Of a DNA stretch of 64,000 nucleotides, positions 41,647 through 49,848 are shown in pieces. The stretch covers positions 1 to 64,000 of the forward strand of contig NZ_JADKPZ010000005.1 in assembly GCF_016106035.1 (NCBI RefSeq), written 5' to 3'. Numbering within the stretch: position 1 is the stretch's first letter; every line of letters begins with the position of its first letter. Under the pieces are notes generated by a model. It worked only from the letters and a program-made list of their open reading frames with translations, did no database searches and was not told the origin of the DNA. Position numbers and translations under genes: made by a program. Source of the DNA: Arcobacter vandammei (GTDB taxonomy: Bacteria; Campylobacterota; Campylobacteria; Campylobacterales; Arcobacteraceae).

Positions 41647-42225
41647 TTATTTTGTAAGTAGATAGTGGTTTAATAAATTTACTAATTCAATAGTTTTTGA
41701 ATCTTCTGAAATTTTCGATATTGTATCTTTTGACTCTTGATATTTACCTTCATTTGCCAAAATTAATGCCTTATTAAAAAGAGCATAATCTTTTAGTAAA
41801 AAATCGCTTTTCATAGATAAATTATTTAAAGCTTCAATATTATTTCCGCTTTTTGCAAGTTCAAACTCTAAAAGTTCTTTTAAAATTGGTAAAGAAATAT
41901 CTTCTTTTGCATTACTCTCTTTTGCTTTTGTATATAAAGCAATTTCATAAAGAGATTTACTTTTCTCTTTTAGAGTTAAAAGAGCTTTTTCATCACCATT
42001 TTCTAAATAATTACTTAGAAGAGTATTTGCCTCATATCTATTTGCTTCATCAAGACTATTTTTTATAAAATAGAATATTGAACCAAGAATAATCACAATT
42101 ATTAAAGCAAAAAATAGATTTTTATATTTTTTAAAAAATCTCTCACCTTTTACAAAGCCTTCAAGAAGTTTTTCTTCATTGCTCAATTCATTTTTAATAT
42201 AATTTACATCGTCTTTTATGCTCAT
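41647..42225 (-). CDS. YfgM-like membrane-anchored tetratricopeptide protein
   Basis: The 192-residue protein has a cytosolic start (SIKDDVNYIKNELSNEEKLL), one transmembrane helix (about 36-53: LFFALIIVIILGSIFYFI) and a helical periplasmic part with TPR-like pairs (LSNYLENGDEKALLTLKEK, ALILANEGKYQESKDTI). YfgM in E. coli works with SecYEG and periplasmic chaperones. The bamB-like gene follows. Confidence 0.78.
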   Translation of the reverse strand: MSIKDDVNYIKNELSNEEKLLEGFVKGERFFKKYKNLFFALIIVIILGSIFYFIKNSLDEANRYEANTLLSNYLENGDEKALLTLKEKSKSLYEIALYTKAKESNAKEDISLPILKELLEFELAKSGNNIEALNNLSMKSDFLLKDYALFNKALILANEGKYQESKDTISKISEDSKTIELVNLLNHYLLTK

Positions 42226-42339
42226 TTAATTAACCTTTTTTAAAACTAATTGATATATTACAAAATTTTAAATAAAATATTACTTTTATGAATTTTTTTG
42301 TATAATATTGGGCTATAAATTTTAAAGGTTGAAAAGATT

Positions 42340-43638
42340 ATGAATAGATTATTAGTTGCTACTTCCGTTGCATTTTTACTAAGTTCTAGCCTATTTGCAA
42401 AAGAAAAAGTAGAAGAACCTGCACAAACAAGATTTGAATCCCTATCAAAACTTACAAAAGTAATAGGAACAGTTGAAAAATACTATGTTGATGATATAAA
42501 ATTACAAGAAATTGTTGATAAAGCATTAAAAGGTTTAATGCAAGAACTTGATGCTCATTCAAGTTATTTGGATAAAAAAGCTTCTAAAGAGATGAGTATT
42601 CAAACTCAAGGTGAGTTTGGTGGACTTGGAATTACTGTTGGAATGAGAGATGGAGCTTTAACTGTTATTTCTCCAATTGATGATACTCCAGCATATAAAG
42701 CAGGAGTTAAATCTCTTGATATTATTTTAAAAATAAATGAAACTGCTACTATTGGAATGACTTTAGATGAAGCTGTAAGTATGATGAGAGGTGAGCCAAA
42801 TACTGATATTAAGCTTACATTAGTAAGAAAAGGTGACCCAAAACCAATAGAAGTAAAAATGAAAAGAGATATTATAAAAGTTCAATCTGTTTTTGCAAAA
42901 AAACTTGAAGATGAAAATGTTTTATATCTTAGAATTTCAAGTTTTGATACAAAAGTTTCAACAGAGCTAGAAAAAGCAATTAAAGAAAATAAAGATGTTA
43001 AAGGAATAATTCTTGATTTAAGAAATAATCCAGGAGGACTTCTAAATCAAGCAATCGGTGTTGTTGATATGTTTGTAAGAAGTGGAATTATTGTTTCACA
43101 AAAAGGAAGAGATGCTTCTGATGAAGAGAAATTTGAAGCGAGTAAAATGGGGTTTAAAACAGATTTACCTTTAGTTGTTCTTGTAAATGAAGGTTCAGCA
43201 TCGGCTTCTGAAATTGTAAGTGGAGCTTTACAAGACCATAAAAGAGCAGTTGTAATTGGTGAAAAGACTTTTGGAAAAGGTTCAGTTCAAGCTGTTCTTC
43301 CAATTGATAACGAAAAAACTGAAAATATCAAACTTACAATTGCAAAATATTATTTACCAAGCGGAAGAACAATTCAGGCTGAAGGTGTTACACCAGATGT
43401 TGTTGCATCAGCTGGAAAAGTTACAAAAAATGATGATAGTGCTATAAAAATTAAAGAAGCAGACCTTAAAAAACATCTTGAAGGTGAGTTAAATAAAGTT
43501 GATGAAAAAATCAAAGAAGAGGTAAAAGCTGTAAGAGATGAGAGTAAAAAAATCATTACAAAAGATGATTTAATGGAAGATAATCAACTAAACACTTCTT
43601 TAGCAATTTTAAAAAGTTTAATTATTATGAATAAATAG
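42340..43638 (+). CDS. ctpA: S41-family C-terminal processing peptidase
   Basis: The 432-residue exported protease has a signal peptide (LLVATSVAFLLSSSLFA), a PDZ domain (about 90-175: GEFGGLGITVG, SPAYKAG-like DTPAYKAGVKSLDII, MRGEP) and the S41 catalytic part. That part has VLVNEGSASASEIVSGALQDH (Ser about 287) and GEKTFGKGSVQAV (Lys about 312). Substrates may include cell-wall hydrolases or lipoproteins. TATAAT at 42301-42306 is a likely -10. purC follows after 8 bp. Confidence 0.93.
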   Translation: MNRLLVATSVAFLLSSSLFAKEKVEEPAQTRFESLSKLTKVIGTVEKYYVDDIKLQEIVDKALKGLMQELDAHSSYLDKKASKEMSIQTQGEFGGLGITVGMRDGALTVISPIDDTPAYKAGVKSLDIILKINETATIGMTLDEAVSMMRGEPNTDIKLTLVRKGDPKPIEVKMKRDIIKVQSVFAKKLEDENVLYLRISSFDTKVSTELEKAIKENKDVKGIILDLRNNPGGLLNQAIGVVDMFVRSGIIVSQKGRDASDEEKFEASKMGFKTDLPLVVLVNEGSASASEIVSGALQDHKRAVVIGEKTFGKGSVQAVLPIDNEKTENIKLTIAKYYLPSGRTIQAEGVTPDVVASAGKVTKNDDSAIKIKEADLKKHLEGELNKVDEKIKEEVKAVRDESKKIITKDDLMEDNQLNTSLAILKSLIIMNK

Positions 43639-43646
43639 GAAAGATA

Positions 43647-44600
43647 ATGAATATTGAAAAAATAAAAAAATTGGGTCTTTGGCCAGATAGCAAAAAAACT
43701 ACAACACAAAAAGGTTTAGATGAACTTGAAACTTTGGGTTATAATCTTTTTTACATAGGAAAGAATGCAGACTTATATAGTTGCATAGGAGATGAGCCAA
43801 AAGTATTGCTTGTTAGAAGTGATAGAACTTCTGTTTTTGATATTCCTTTAAATCTTGAAATAGAAGGAAAAGGGAAAATCCAAACTGCTATTTCAAATTT
43901 TGGAGCTAGTTTTGCAAAAAAAGCTGGAATTAGAACAGCTATTTTAGATGAGAATGTTCCTTCTAGTGTAAAAGAGTTTTCAAGATGCCAAATGATGGAA
44001 CTTTGTAAACCTCTTGAAGCTACTATTGATGGAGAACTTGTGCAGTTTGAGTTGATTTTTAGAAACTATTTAACTGGTTCACTTTTCCAAGCTATAAAAG
44101 ATGGAATTGACCCTTATGGTCTAAATTTACCAAGTGATTTAAAAGAGTGGCATAAATTTGATAGTGCAATTTTTACACCTACAACAAAAGGTTTAAAAGA
44201 TGAGCCATTAAAAGCTAGTAGTGTAAAAGATAAATTTTCAGAGATAATTTCAAGTTTAGAAAAATTATTCAAAGATTTTACAGATTTTGCAAAAACAAGA
44301 GGAATAGTTGTAGTTGATACTAAATTTGAGATTTTTGTAGATAAAGATGGAAATTGGGTTTTAGGAGATGAAGTTTTAACTCCAGAAAGCTCAAGATTTA
44401 TAGCTTTAGAAGATTTTGAAAAATCAAATTTTATCTCTATGGATAAACAAATTTTAAGAGATTTCGGTAAAAAAGAGAACTGGAAAGAGCAATCAAAATC
44501 TTTAAAAGCTGGTGAGAAACTAGCTGTTGTTGTTCCACAAGAGATAAAAGATAAAATTTTAAGTGGTTATAACACAATTTTAGAAAGATTAAGCAAATAA
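43647..44600 (+). CDS. purC: SAICAR synthase (long form)
   Basis: PurC joins CAIR and aspartate in purine synthesis. The 317-residue length is longer than the 237-residue E. coli enzyme and like the long form. LVRSDRTSVFDIPL near residue 58, FRNYLTGSLFQAIKDG near 138, VVVDTKFEIFVDKDG near 222 and LGDEVLTPESSRF near 242 are the conserved substrate-binding segments. purS and purQ follow, so the ctpA-purC-purS-purQ stretch is probably one transcript. Confidence 0.93.
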   Translation: MNIEKIKKLGLWPDSKKTTTQKGLDELETLGYNLFYIGKNADLYSCIGDEPKVLLVRSDRTSVFDIPLNLEIEGKGKIQTAISNFGASFAKKAGIRTAILDENVPSSVKEFSRCQMMELCKPLEATIDGELVQFELIFRNYLTGSLFQAIKDGIDPYGLNLPSDLKEWHKFDSAIFTPTTKGLKDEPLKASSVKDKFSEIISSLEKLFKDFTDFAKTRGIVVVDTKFEIFVDKDGNWVLGDEVLTPESSRFIALEDFEKSNFISMDKQILRDFGKKENWKEQSKSLKAGEKLAVVVPQEIKDKILSGYNTILERLSK

Positions 44601-44648
44601 ATTTTTGGCTATAATCCAAAAAATAATATATTATAAAGGTACAAGAAT

Positions 44649-44894
44649 ATGAAAGCAATTGTAAATGTAGGATTAAAAAAAGGTGTTTTAGATGACCAAG
44701 GGAAAGCTATTAATCATGCTTTAGGAACTTTGGGATTTAAAGATTTAATCTCTGATGTTAGAGTTGGAAAACAAATTATTATTGAACTAAACTCAAGTGA
44801 CAAAGAGAGTGCTAAAGCAGAAGTTACAAAAATGTGTGAAAAGTTACTAGCTAACACAGTTATTGAAGATTATAGTGTAGAGATAGTAGGTTAA
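44649..44894 (+). CDS. purS: FGAM synthase subunit PurS
   Basis: PurS is the small structural subunit of the PurSQL FGAM synthase. The 81-residue product has VNVGLKKGVLDDQGKAINHAL at the start, LGFKDLISDVRVGKQI and MCEKLLANTVIEDYSV, as usual. purQ starts 1 bp after its stop, and purL is not in the window. Confidence 0.94.
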   Translation: MKAIVNVGLKKGVLDDQGKAINHALGTLGFKDLISDVRVGKQIIIELNSSDKESAKAEVTKMCEKLLANTVIEDYSVEIVG

Positions 44895-44895
44895 A

Positions 44896-45567
44896 ATGAA
44901 AGTAGCAGTTCTACAATTTCCAGGAACAAACTGTGAATTTGATGCAAAATATGCATTTGAAAAATTAGGTTGTGAAGTTAATGTAATTTGGCATAAAGAA
45001 GATAAGCTACCAGAAAATACTGATTTAGTTGTAGTTCCTGGTGGATTTTCTTATGGAGATTATTTAAGAAGTGGAGCAATTGCAAGATTTGCAGCTATTA
45101 TGGAAGATGTTAAAAAGTTTGCAAACAATGGCGGTAAAGTTATAGGAATTTGTAATGGTTTTCAAATTTTATTAGAGGCTGGATTATTACCAGGTGCTAT
45201 GAAAAGAAATGATACTTTACACTTTATATCAAAATATCATCATCTAAAAGTAGTTGATAATCAAAATGAATTTTTAAGACTTTTAAAAGTTGGAGATGTT
45301 GTAAATATTCCTGTTGCACATCACGATGGAAATTACTTTATTGATGAAGCTGGATTAAAAGAGCTAGAAATTAATAAGCAAATTTTATTAAGATATTGTG
45401 ATGAAGCTGGAAACTTAGCAAATATGAATGGAAGTGTTTCAAATATTGCAGGAATTTGTAATAAAGAGAGAAATGTATTTGGTTTAATGCCACACCCAGA
45501 ACGAGCAATTGAAGAGATTTTAGGTTCTACTGATGGAGTAAATATGCTGAAAGGGTTTTTAAAATAG
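44896..45567 (+). CDS. purQ: FGAM synthase glutaminase subunit PurQ
   Basis: PurQ supplies ammonia from glutamine to PurL. The 223-residue product is a class I glutamine amidotransferase with the nucleophile Cys in GKVIGICNGFQILLEAGLLP near residue 87 and the His/Glu pair in LMPHPERAIEE near residue 197. The N-terminus VAVLQFPGTNCEFD is typical. Its stop lies in the stem of a terminator. Confidence 0.96.
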   Translation: MKVAVLQFPGTNCEFDAKYAFEKLGCEVNVIWHKEDKLPENTDLVVVPGGFSYGDYLRSGAIARFAAIMEDVKKFANNGGKVIGICNGFQILLEAGLLPGAMKRNDTLHFISKYHHLKVVDNQNEFLRLLKVGDVVNIPVAHHDGNYFIDEAGLKELEINKQILLRYCDEAGNLANMNGSVSNIAGICNKERNVFGLMPHPERAIEEILGSTDGVNMLKGFLK

Positions 45568-45584
45568 AAGTTTTCTTCTATTTT
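45561..45584 (+). terminator. Terminator after purQ
   Basis: AAAATAGAAG (45561-45570), loop TTTT and CTTCTATTTT (45575-45584) form a 10-bp stem followed by T. The purQ stop (45565-45567) lies in the stem. Confidence 0.75.
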
Positions 45585-45592
45585 TAAATAAG

Positions 45593-46663
45593 ATGAAAAA
45601 AGTATATTTACTTTTATTAGCTTTTACAACAATTTTTACAATAAATCTATTTGCTGCAAAAAACTTATATCTAACAGTTTTAAAAGAGCCAAATAGTGTA
45701 TATAAAAATCAGAAATTTGAAGTAAAAGTTAAAGCTTTAATTACTACAAATGATTTCACATCTTTAACAACAAACTTTTCAAATCAATCAAATATTACAG
45801 TTTTAAACCCTAGTTCTCCTTGGAAAAAAATATCAAATGATACTTATGAAAATAGCTTTTATTTTAAAGTTAAATCTTCAAACTTTAGATTACCGCTAAT
45901 TGAAGTAAAACTTTGGAATTCTAGCTCTTTAATTGATATTTCAAGTGTAGAGACAAAAGATATTAGATTTTCAAATATTGGTAAAAGTGATGATAGATTT
46001 TCAAAAGTAATAGCTGATAATATAATTTTAAAAGCATATAAAACAAAGCAGTACAATAATCAAGAAGCTTTAACTATTATTGATATTGATGCTGTAAACT
46101 CTAATTTGGAAGATTTTAATTTAGATAATGTTGTAGAACAGGGTGTTTCAAATATAAAAGAGTGGGAAAATATTCAGAATTTAGTTTACTATTTTGTAAC
46201 TCCAATATATGATAAAAATCTTACATTCACATATTTTAATTCAACTACAAATTCATTTAAAGAGGTAAAAATTCCTTTGATTCTGCAAAATGAGTTGGTA
46301 AGTACGCAAACAGATTTAAATCCAAATGATTCTACTTTTGAAAAATATAAAAAGGTAGCTTCAGCGACAGTTTTTATAATATTTTTGCTTTTATTTATTT
46401 GGAAAAGAAAAAAATATTTAATACCTTTTGTATTAATTACTTTCATTTTTGCTTTAATTTATAACCTTCCAAATGAAAAAGGTAAGATAAAACAAGACTC
46501 TTTTGTATATATTTTACCTACAAAAAATTCAACTGTATTTTTTAAAGCAGATAAAGAGTTAAAAGTAGAAGTGCTAGAGACAAAAGGTCATTTTGTAAAA
46601 GTTTTAGGAATTGAAGATGGATTTATTGGTTGGATAAAGGAGGATAGCTTTGAAAAAAATTAG
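45593..46663 (+). CDS. Exported membrane protein with a C-terminal SH3-like domain
   Basis: The 356-residue protein has a signal peptide (VYLLLLAFTTIFTINLFA) and a large periplasmic part of beta-rich character (BatD-like: LYLTVLKEPNSVYKNQKFEV). Two membrane helices lie near residues 265-300 (TVFIIFLLLFIW, IPFVLITFIFALIY), with a periplasmic SH3-like end (VEVLETKGHFVKVLGIEDGFIGWIKED). It overlaps plsC by 14 bp. It resembles unnamed Campylobacterota envelope proteins; the function is unknown. Confidence 0.65.
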   Translation: MKKVYLLLLAFTTIFTINLFAAKNLYLTVLKEPNSVYKNQKFEVKVKALITTNDFTSLTTNFSNQSNITVLNPSSPWKKISNDTYENSFYFKVKSSNFRLPLIEVKLWNSSSLIDISSVETKDIRFSNIGKSDDRFSKVIADNIILKAYKTKQYNNQEALTIIDIDAVNSNLEDFNLDNVVEQGVSNIKEWENIQNLVYYFVTPIYDKNLTFTYFNSTTNSFKEVKIPLILQNELVSTQTDLNPNDSTFEKYKKVASATVFIIFLLLFIWKRKKYLIPFVLITFIFALIYNLPNEKGKIKQDSFVYILPTKNSTVFFKADKELKVEVLETKGHFVKVLGIEDGFIGWIKEDSFEKN

Positions 46664-47336
46664 AGGACTTATAGTATTTATTCAATTTTCTATAACAGTT
46701 GCTATTGTTGTATTTTTTATGTATTTGTTTAGAAATCAAGCTCATAAAGTTATAAAAATATGGATGAAAGTTCAAATGTTTTTTCTTGGTATTAAGCTTG
46801 AAGTTGAAGGTAAATTGGATGAATCTTGTGATTTGATTATTTTAAATCACCAATCTTTGCTTGATATTATAGTAATGGAACACATTCATAATAGAAATAT
46901 AGCTTGGGTTGCAAAAAAAGAGATAGCTGATCTATTTTTCTTTGGACATATAATCAAAGCTCCACGAATGATTAGTGTTGATAGAGAAAATAAAGCAGGA
47001 TTAATAAAGCTTTTAGCTGATGTAAGAAATAGGTTAGATTTAGGTCGCCCAATTGCAATGTTTCCAGAAGGTACTAGAAGTGATGGAACTTATATGGGAG
47101 AGTTTAAAGCAGGAGCTAAAATGGTTGGGAATAAATTTAACTTAAGAGTTCAACCTGTTGTTATGTTTAATACAAGAAATATTGTAAATTCTCAAAAGAT
47201 GGAAGCTTCCCCTGGAGTTGTAAAAGTTGTATATTTAGAACCAGTTCAGGCTTCAAAAGATACATCTTGGTATGAAGATTGTGAAAAAAATATGAGAGAA
47301 GTTTTTGACAAAGAGTACAAAAATTATGTTTCTTAG
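46650..47336 (+). CDS. plsC: 1-acyl-sn-glycerol-3-phosphate acyltransferase
   Basis: PlsC makes phosphatidic acid at the inner membrane. The 228-residue product has a TM helix (about 9-25), the H-x4-D motif LNHQSLLDIIV near residue 67 and the glycerophosphate site MFPEGTRSDG near residue 138. It starts with TTG at 46650, supported by AAGGAGG at 46637-46643, and overlaps the previous gene. crcB starts inside its end. Confidence 0.92.
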   Translation: MKKIRGLIVFIQFSITVAIVVFFMYLFRNQAHKVIKIWMKVQMFFLGIKLEVEGKLDESCDLIILNHQSLLDIIVMEHIHNRNIAWVAKKEIADLFFFGHIIKAPRMISVDRENKAGLIKLLADVRNRLDLGRPIAMFPEGTRSDGTYMGEFKAGAKMVGNKFNLRVQPVVMFNTRNIVNSQKMEASPGVVKVVYLEPVQASKDTSWYEDCEKNMREVFDKEYKNYVS

Positions 47337-47712
47337 TTGGCAAACTATATTTGCAGTTGGAATTGGTGGAGCTATTGGCTCAATTTTAAGGGCTTATACT
47401 GTATTTTTTCAACAAAAATATTATCCAGTAGATTTTCCTTTAGGAATTTTAATTGTAAATATAATTGGCTCATTTATAATAGGTTTTTTATACATCTATT
47501 TTTCATCTTATATTGTATCAACTAATATGAGATTTCTTTTAATAACTGGTTTTTTAGGTGGCTTAACAACTTTTTCTACCTTTGCACTTGATAGCTATTT
47601 GCTCTTTGGAACATCTTTAAATCTTGCTATTTTAAATATTGTTTTAAGTCTTGGTGGTTCACTCTTTGCTGTTGCAATTGGTGTAAAAATAGCACAAATA
47701 ATTTTCAAGTAG
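47326..47712 (+). CDS. crcB: Fluoride channel CrcB/Fluc
   Basis: CrcB exports fluoride. The 128-residue product has four membrane helices with GIGGAIGSILRAY at the start, the conserved Asn in LIVNIIGSFIIGF near residue 45 and the hallmark GFLGGLTTFSTFALDS near residue 73. I chose ATG 47326 over the in-frame TTG 47305 because it gives the normal N-terminus; it overlaps plsC by 11 bp. No fluoride riboswitch is seen because the gene begins inside plsC. Confidence 0.92.
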   Translation: MFLSWQTIFAVGIGGAIGSILRAYTVFFQQKYYPVDFPLGILIVNIIGSFIIGFLYIYFSSYIVSTNMRFLLITGFLGGLTTFSTFALDSYLLFGTSLNLAILNIVLSLGGSLFAVAIGVKIAQIIFK

Positions 47713-47771
47713 AAAAAAATTTAAGCAATATGAAGTTATAATAATTTCAATATCAAAAAAAAGGATAATTT

Positions 47772-48002
47772 ATGGGTATGCCAAGTGGAATGCAATTGTT
47801 GGTAATTGTTTTAATAGTATTAATTTTGTTTGGTGGTAAAAAAATACCTGAACTTGCAAAAGGTTTAGGAAGTGGTATTAAAAACTTTAAAAAAGCTGTA
47901 AAAGAAGATGATGAAGAAGTTGCAACTGCTTCAAAAATTGAGGAAAATGACAAAAAAGCTGAAACAAAACAATCAACAGCAACTGAGTCAAAACAATCAT
48001 AA
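47772..48002 (+). CDS. tatA: Twin-arginine translocase subunit TatA, copy 1
   Basis: TatA forms the pore of the Tat export system. The 76-residue product has an N-terminal helix ([20 protein letters not shown]), the amphipathic helix [17 protein letters not shown] and an acidic, polar tail. AAAGGATAA precedes the ATG. A second tatA follows after 17 bp. The shared 69-bp identical stretch is unusual. Confidence 0.92.
   Translation: MGMPSGMQLLVIVLIVLILFGGKKIPELAKGLGSGIKNFKKAVKEDDEEVATASKIEENDKKAETKQSTATESKQS
47812..47880 (+). repeat. 69-bp direct repeat within tatA copy 1
   Basis: The 69 bp from TAATAGTATTAATTTTG to GGAAGTGGTATTA are identical to 48060-48128, including third codon positions, while the sequences on both sides differ. 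Confidence 0.9.
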
Positions 48003-48019
48003 TTTTATAAAGGATTTTT

Positions 48020-48238
48020 ATGAGTATGCCAAGTGGAATGGAACTTTTAATAATAGTTCTAATAGTATTAATTTTGTTTGGTGGTAAAAAAATACCTGAA
48101 CTTGCAAAAGGTTTAGGAAGTGGTATTAGAAACTTCAAAAAAGCTATAAAAGAAGATGATGAAGCTTTAGCAAAAAATGAAGAAAATGAGAAAAAAGAGC
48201 AAATACCAACACAAAATGAAGAGATAAAAAAATCATAA
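48020..48238 (+). CDS. Twin-arginine translocase subunit TatA, copy 2
   Basis: The 72-residue product matches copy 1 through the membrane and amphipathic helices ([20 protein letters not shown], then [20 protein letters not shown]) but has an unrelated Glu/Lys-rich tail. It could serve as a TatA/TatE- or TatB-like partner. argS follows after 10 bp. No tatB or tatC is in the window. Confidence 0.88.
   Translation: MSMPSGMELLIIVLIVLILFGGKKIPELAKGLGSGIRNFKKAIKEDDEALAKNEENEKKEQIPTQNEEIKKS
48060..48128 (+). repeat. 69-bp direct repeat within tatA copy 2
   Basis: It is identical to 47812-47880; the offset is 248 bp. Confidence 0.9.
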
Positions 48239-48248
48239 GAGAATAGCA

Positions 48249-49838
48249 TTGCAAAATATAGTTAAAGAATTTATAGAAAAAGTATTAGAAAAAAGTATTG
48301 TATTAGAGAAACCAAAAGATAGCTCTTTAGGTCATTTTGCAACTCCTGTTGCATTTAGTTTGGCTAAAGAGCTTAAAAAATCTCCTATGATTTTGGCAGA
48401 TGAGCTGGTTTTAAAATTAGAGAATAAAGATTATTTTGAAAAAGTTGAAGCTGTAAAGGGCTTTATCAATTTTACTTTATCAAAAAAATTTATTGAAAAA
48501 CTTACAAATGAAGCATTAAAAAATAGTGAAGATTTTGCAAAAGGTTCTTATAAAGATGAAAAAATTCTTTTAGAGTATGTTTCAGCAAACCCAACTGGAC
48601 CACTTCATATAGGACATGCTAGAGGAGCTATCTTTGGAGATAGTTTGGCAAAAGTTGGTAAATATTTAGGTTATGATATTTCAACAGAGTATTATATAAA
48701 TGATGCTGGTGCTCAAATGGATTTATTAGGACTTTCTGTAAATCTTGCTGCTAGAGAGTTTATATTTAATGAAGATGTAATCTATCCTGAAGTTTATTAT
48801 AGAGGTGATTACTTAGTAGATATTGCAAATTTAGTAATTGATAAATTTGGAAAAGATTATATTTATAATGAAGATAATTTTAAAGAGATAGCACTTTTTG
48901 GAAAAGATTTTGTTATGAATTTAATTATAAAAGATTTAAAAGATTTGGGAATAGAGTTTGATAATTTTGTTTCTGAAAAATCTTTATATAGCTCTTGGGA
49001 AAGTACAAAATCTGTGCTAGAAAAAAATGGTTCACTTTATAATAAAGATGACAAAACTTACTTAAAATCTACCCAATTTGGTGATGATAGTGATAGAGTT
49101 GTTGTAAGAGATAATGGAATACCAACATATTTAGCAGGAGATATAATCTATCATAAAAATAAATATGATAGAGATTTTGATAGATATATAAATATTTGGG
49201 GAGCTGATCATCACGGATATATTACAAGGGTGAAAGCTGCTATTGAATTCTTAGGAAATGACTCTTCAAAGTTAGAAATTCTTCTATCTCAAATGGTTCA
49301 ACTTTTAAAAGGTGGTGAACCCTATAAAATGAGTAAGAGAAGAGGAACAGTTATCTTGATGTCAGATATTACTGAAGAGATAGGTAGTGATGCTTTAAGA
49401 TTTGTTTTCCTTACAAAAAAAAGTGATACTCACTTAGAATTTGATATTGATATGTTAAAAAATCAAGATTCAACTAATCCAATTTTTTATATAAATTATG
49501 CACATGCAAGAATAAATCAAGTTTTTGTAAAAGCTGGTATATCAAATGATGATGTTAAAGATATAAGTTTTGAGAATTTAAATAGTGATTCTTTGAATTT
49601 AGTTTATGAATCTTTACTTTTGAAAGCTGTTTTAGAAGATGCTTTTGCAAAAAGAGAGATGCAAAAAATCACTGAATACTTGTATAGCTTAGCTTCAAGT
49701 GTACATAGATTTTATAATGAGCATAAAATTGTTGGAAGTGAAAATGAAAAAGCTTACTTAAAAGTTTTAAGTATGGCAAAATTAAGCATAAAAGTTGGAC
49801 TTAAACTTTTAGGAATTGAAGCAAAAGAGATTATGTAA
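48249..49838 (+). CDS. argS: Arginyl-tRNA synthetase
   Basis: ArgRS charges tRNA-Arg. The 529-residue class I enzyme has YVSANPTGPLHIGHARGAIF (HIGH near 122), GADHHGYITRVKAAI near 318, KMSKRRGTVILMSD near 360 (KMSKR-like) and the DALR anticodon-binding end (YINYAHARINQVF, VHRFYNEHKIV). The start is TTG 48249, 10 bp after the second tatA. It ends in a bidirectional terminator facing the nadD-rsfS gene. Confidence 0.95.
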   Translation: MQNIVKEFIEKVLEKSIVLEKPKDSSLGHFATPVAFSLAKELKKSPMILADELVLKLENKDYFEKVEAVKGFINFTLSKKFIEKLTNEALKNSEDFAKGSYKDEKILLEYVSANPTGPLHIGHARGAIFGDSLAKVGKYLGYDISTEYYINDAGAQMDLLGLSVNLAAREFIFNEDVIYPEVYYRGDYLVDIANLVIDKFGKDYIYNEDNFKEIALFGKDFVMNLIIKDLKDLGIEFDNFVSEKSLYSSWESTKSVLEKNGSLYNKDDKTYLKSTQFGDDSDRVVVRDNGIPTYLAGDIIYHKNKYDRDFDRYINIWGADHHGYITRVKAAIEFLGNDSSKLEILLSQMVQLLKGGEPYKMSKRRGTVILMSDITEEIGSDALRFVFLTKKSDTHLEFDIDMLKNQDSTNPIFYINYAHARINQVFVKAGISNDDVKDISFENLNSDSLNLVYESLLLKAVLEDAFAKREMQKITEYLYSLASSVHRFYNEHKIVGSENEKAYLKVLSMAKLSIKVGLKLLGIEAKEIM

Positions 49839-49846
49839 TCTCTTTT
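49823..49846. terminator. Bidirectional terminator, argS and nadD-rsfS
   Basis: AAAAGAGATT (49823-49832), loop ATGT and AATCTCTTTT (49837-49846) form a 10-bp stem with A/T tails; the argS stop lies in it. Confidence 0.78.
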
Positions 49847-49848
49847 CT

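Noticed and set aside
47752-47953. Minus-strand ORF opposite tatA (and the similar one at 47887-48249)
   Set aside because: Both are antisense shadows of the duplicated tatA genes; their similarity merely reflects the 69-bp repeat.
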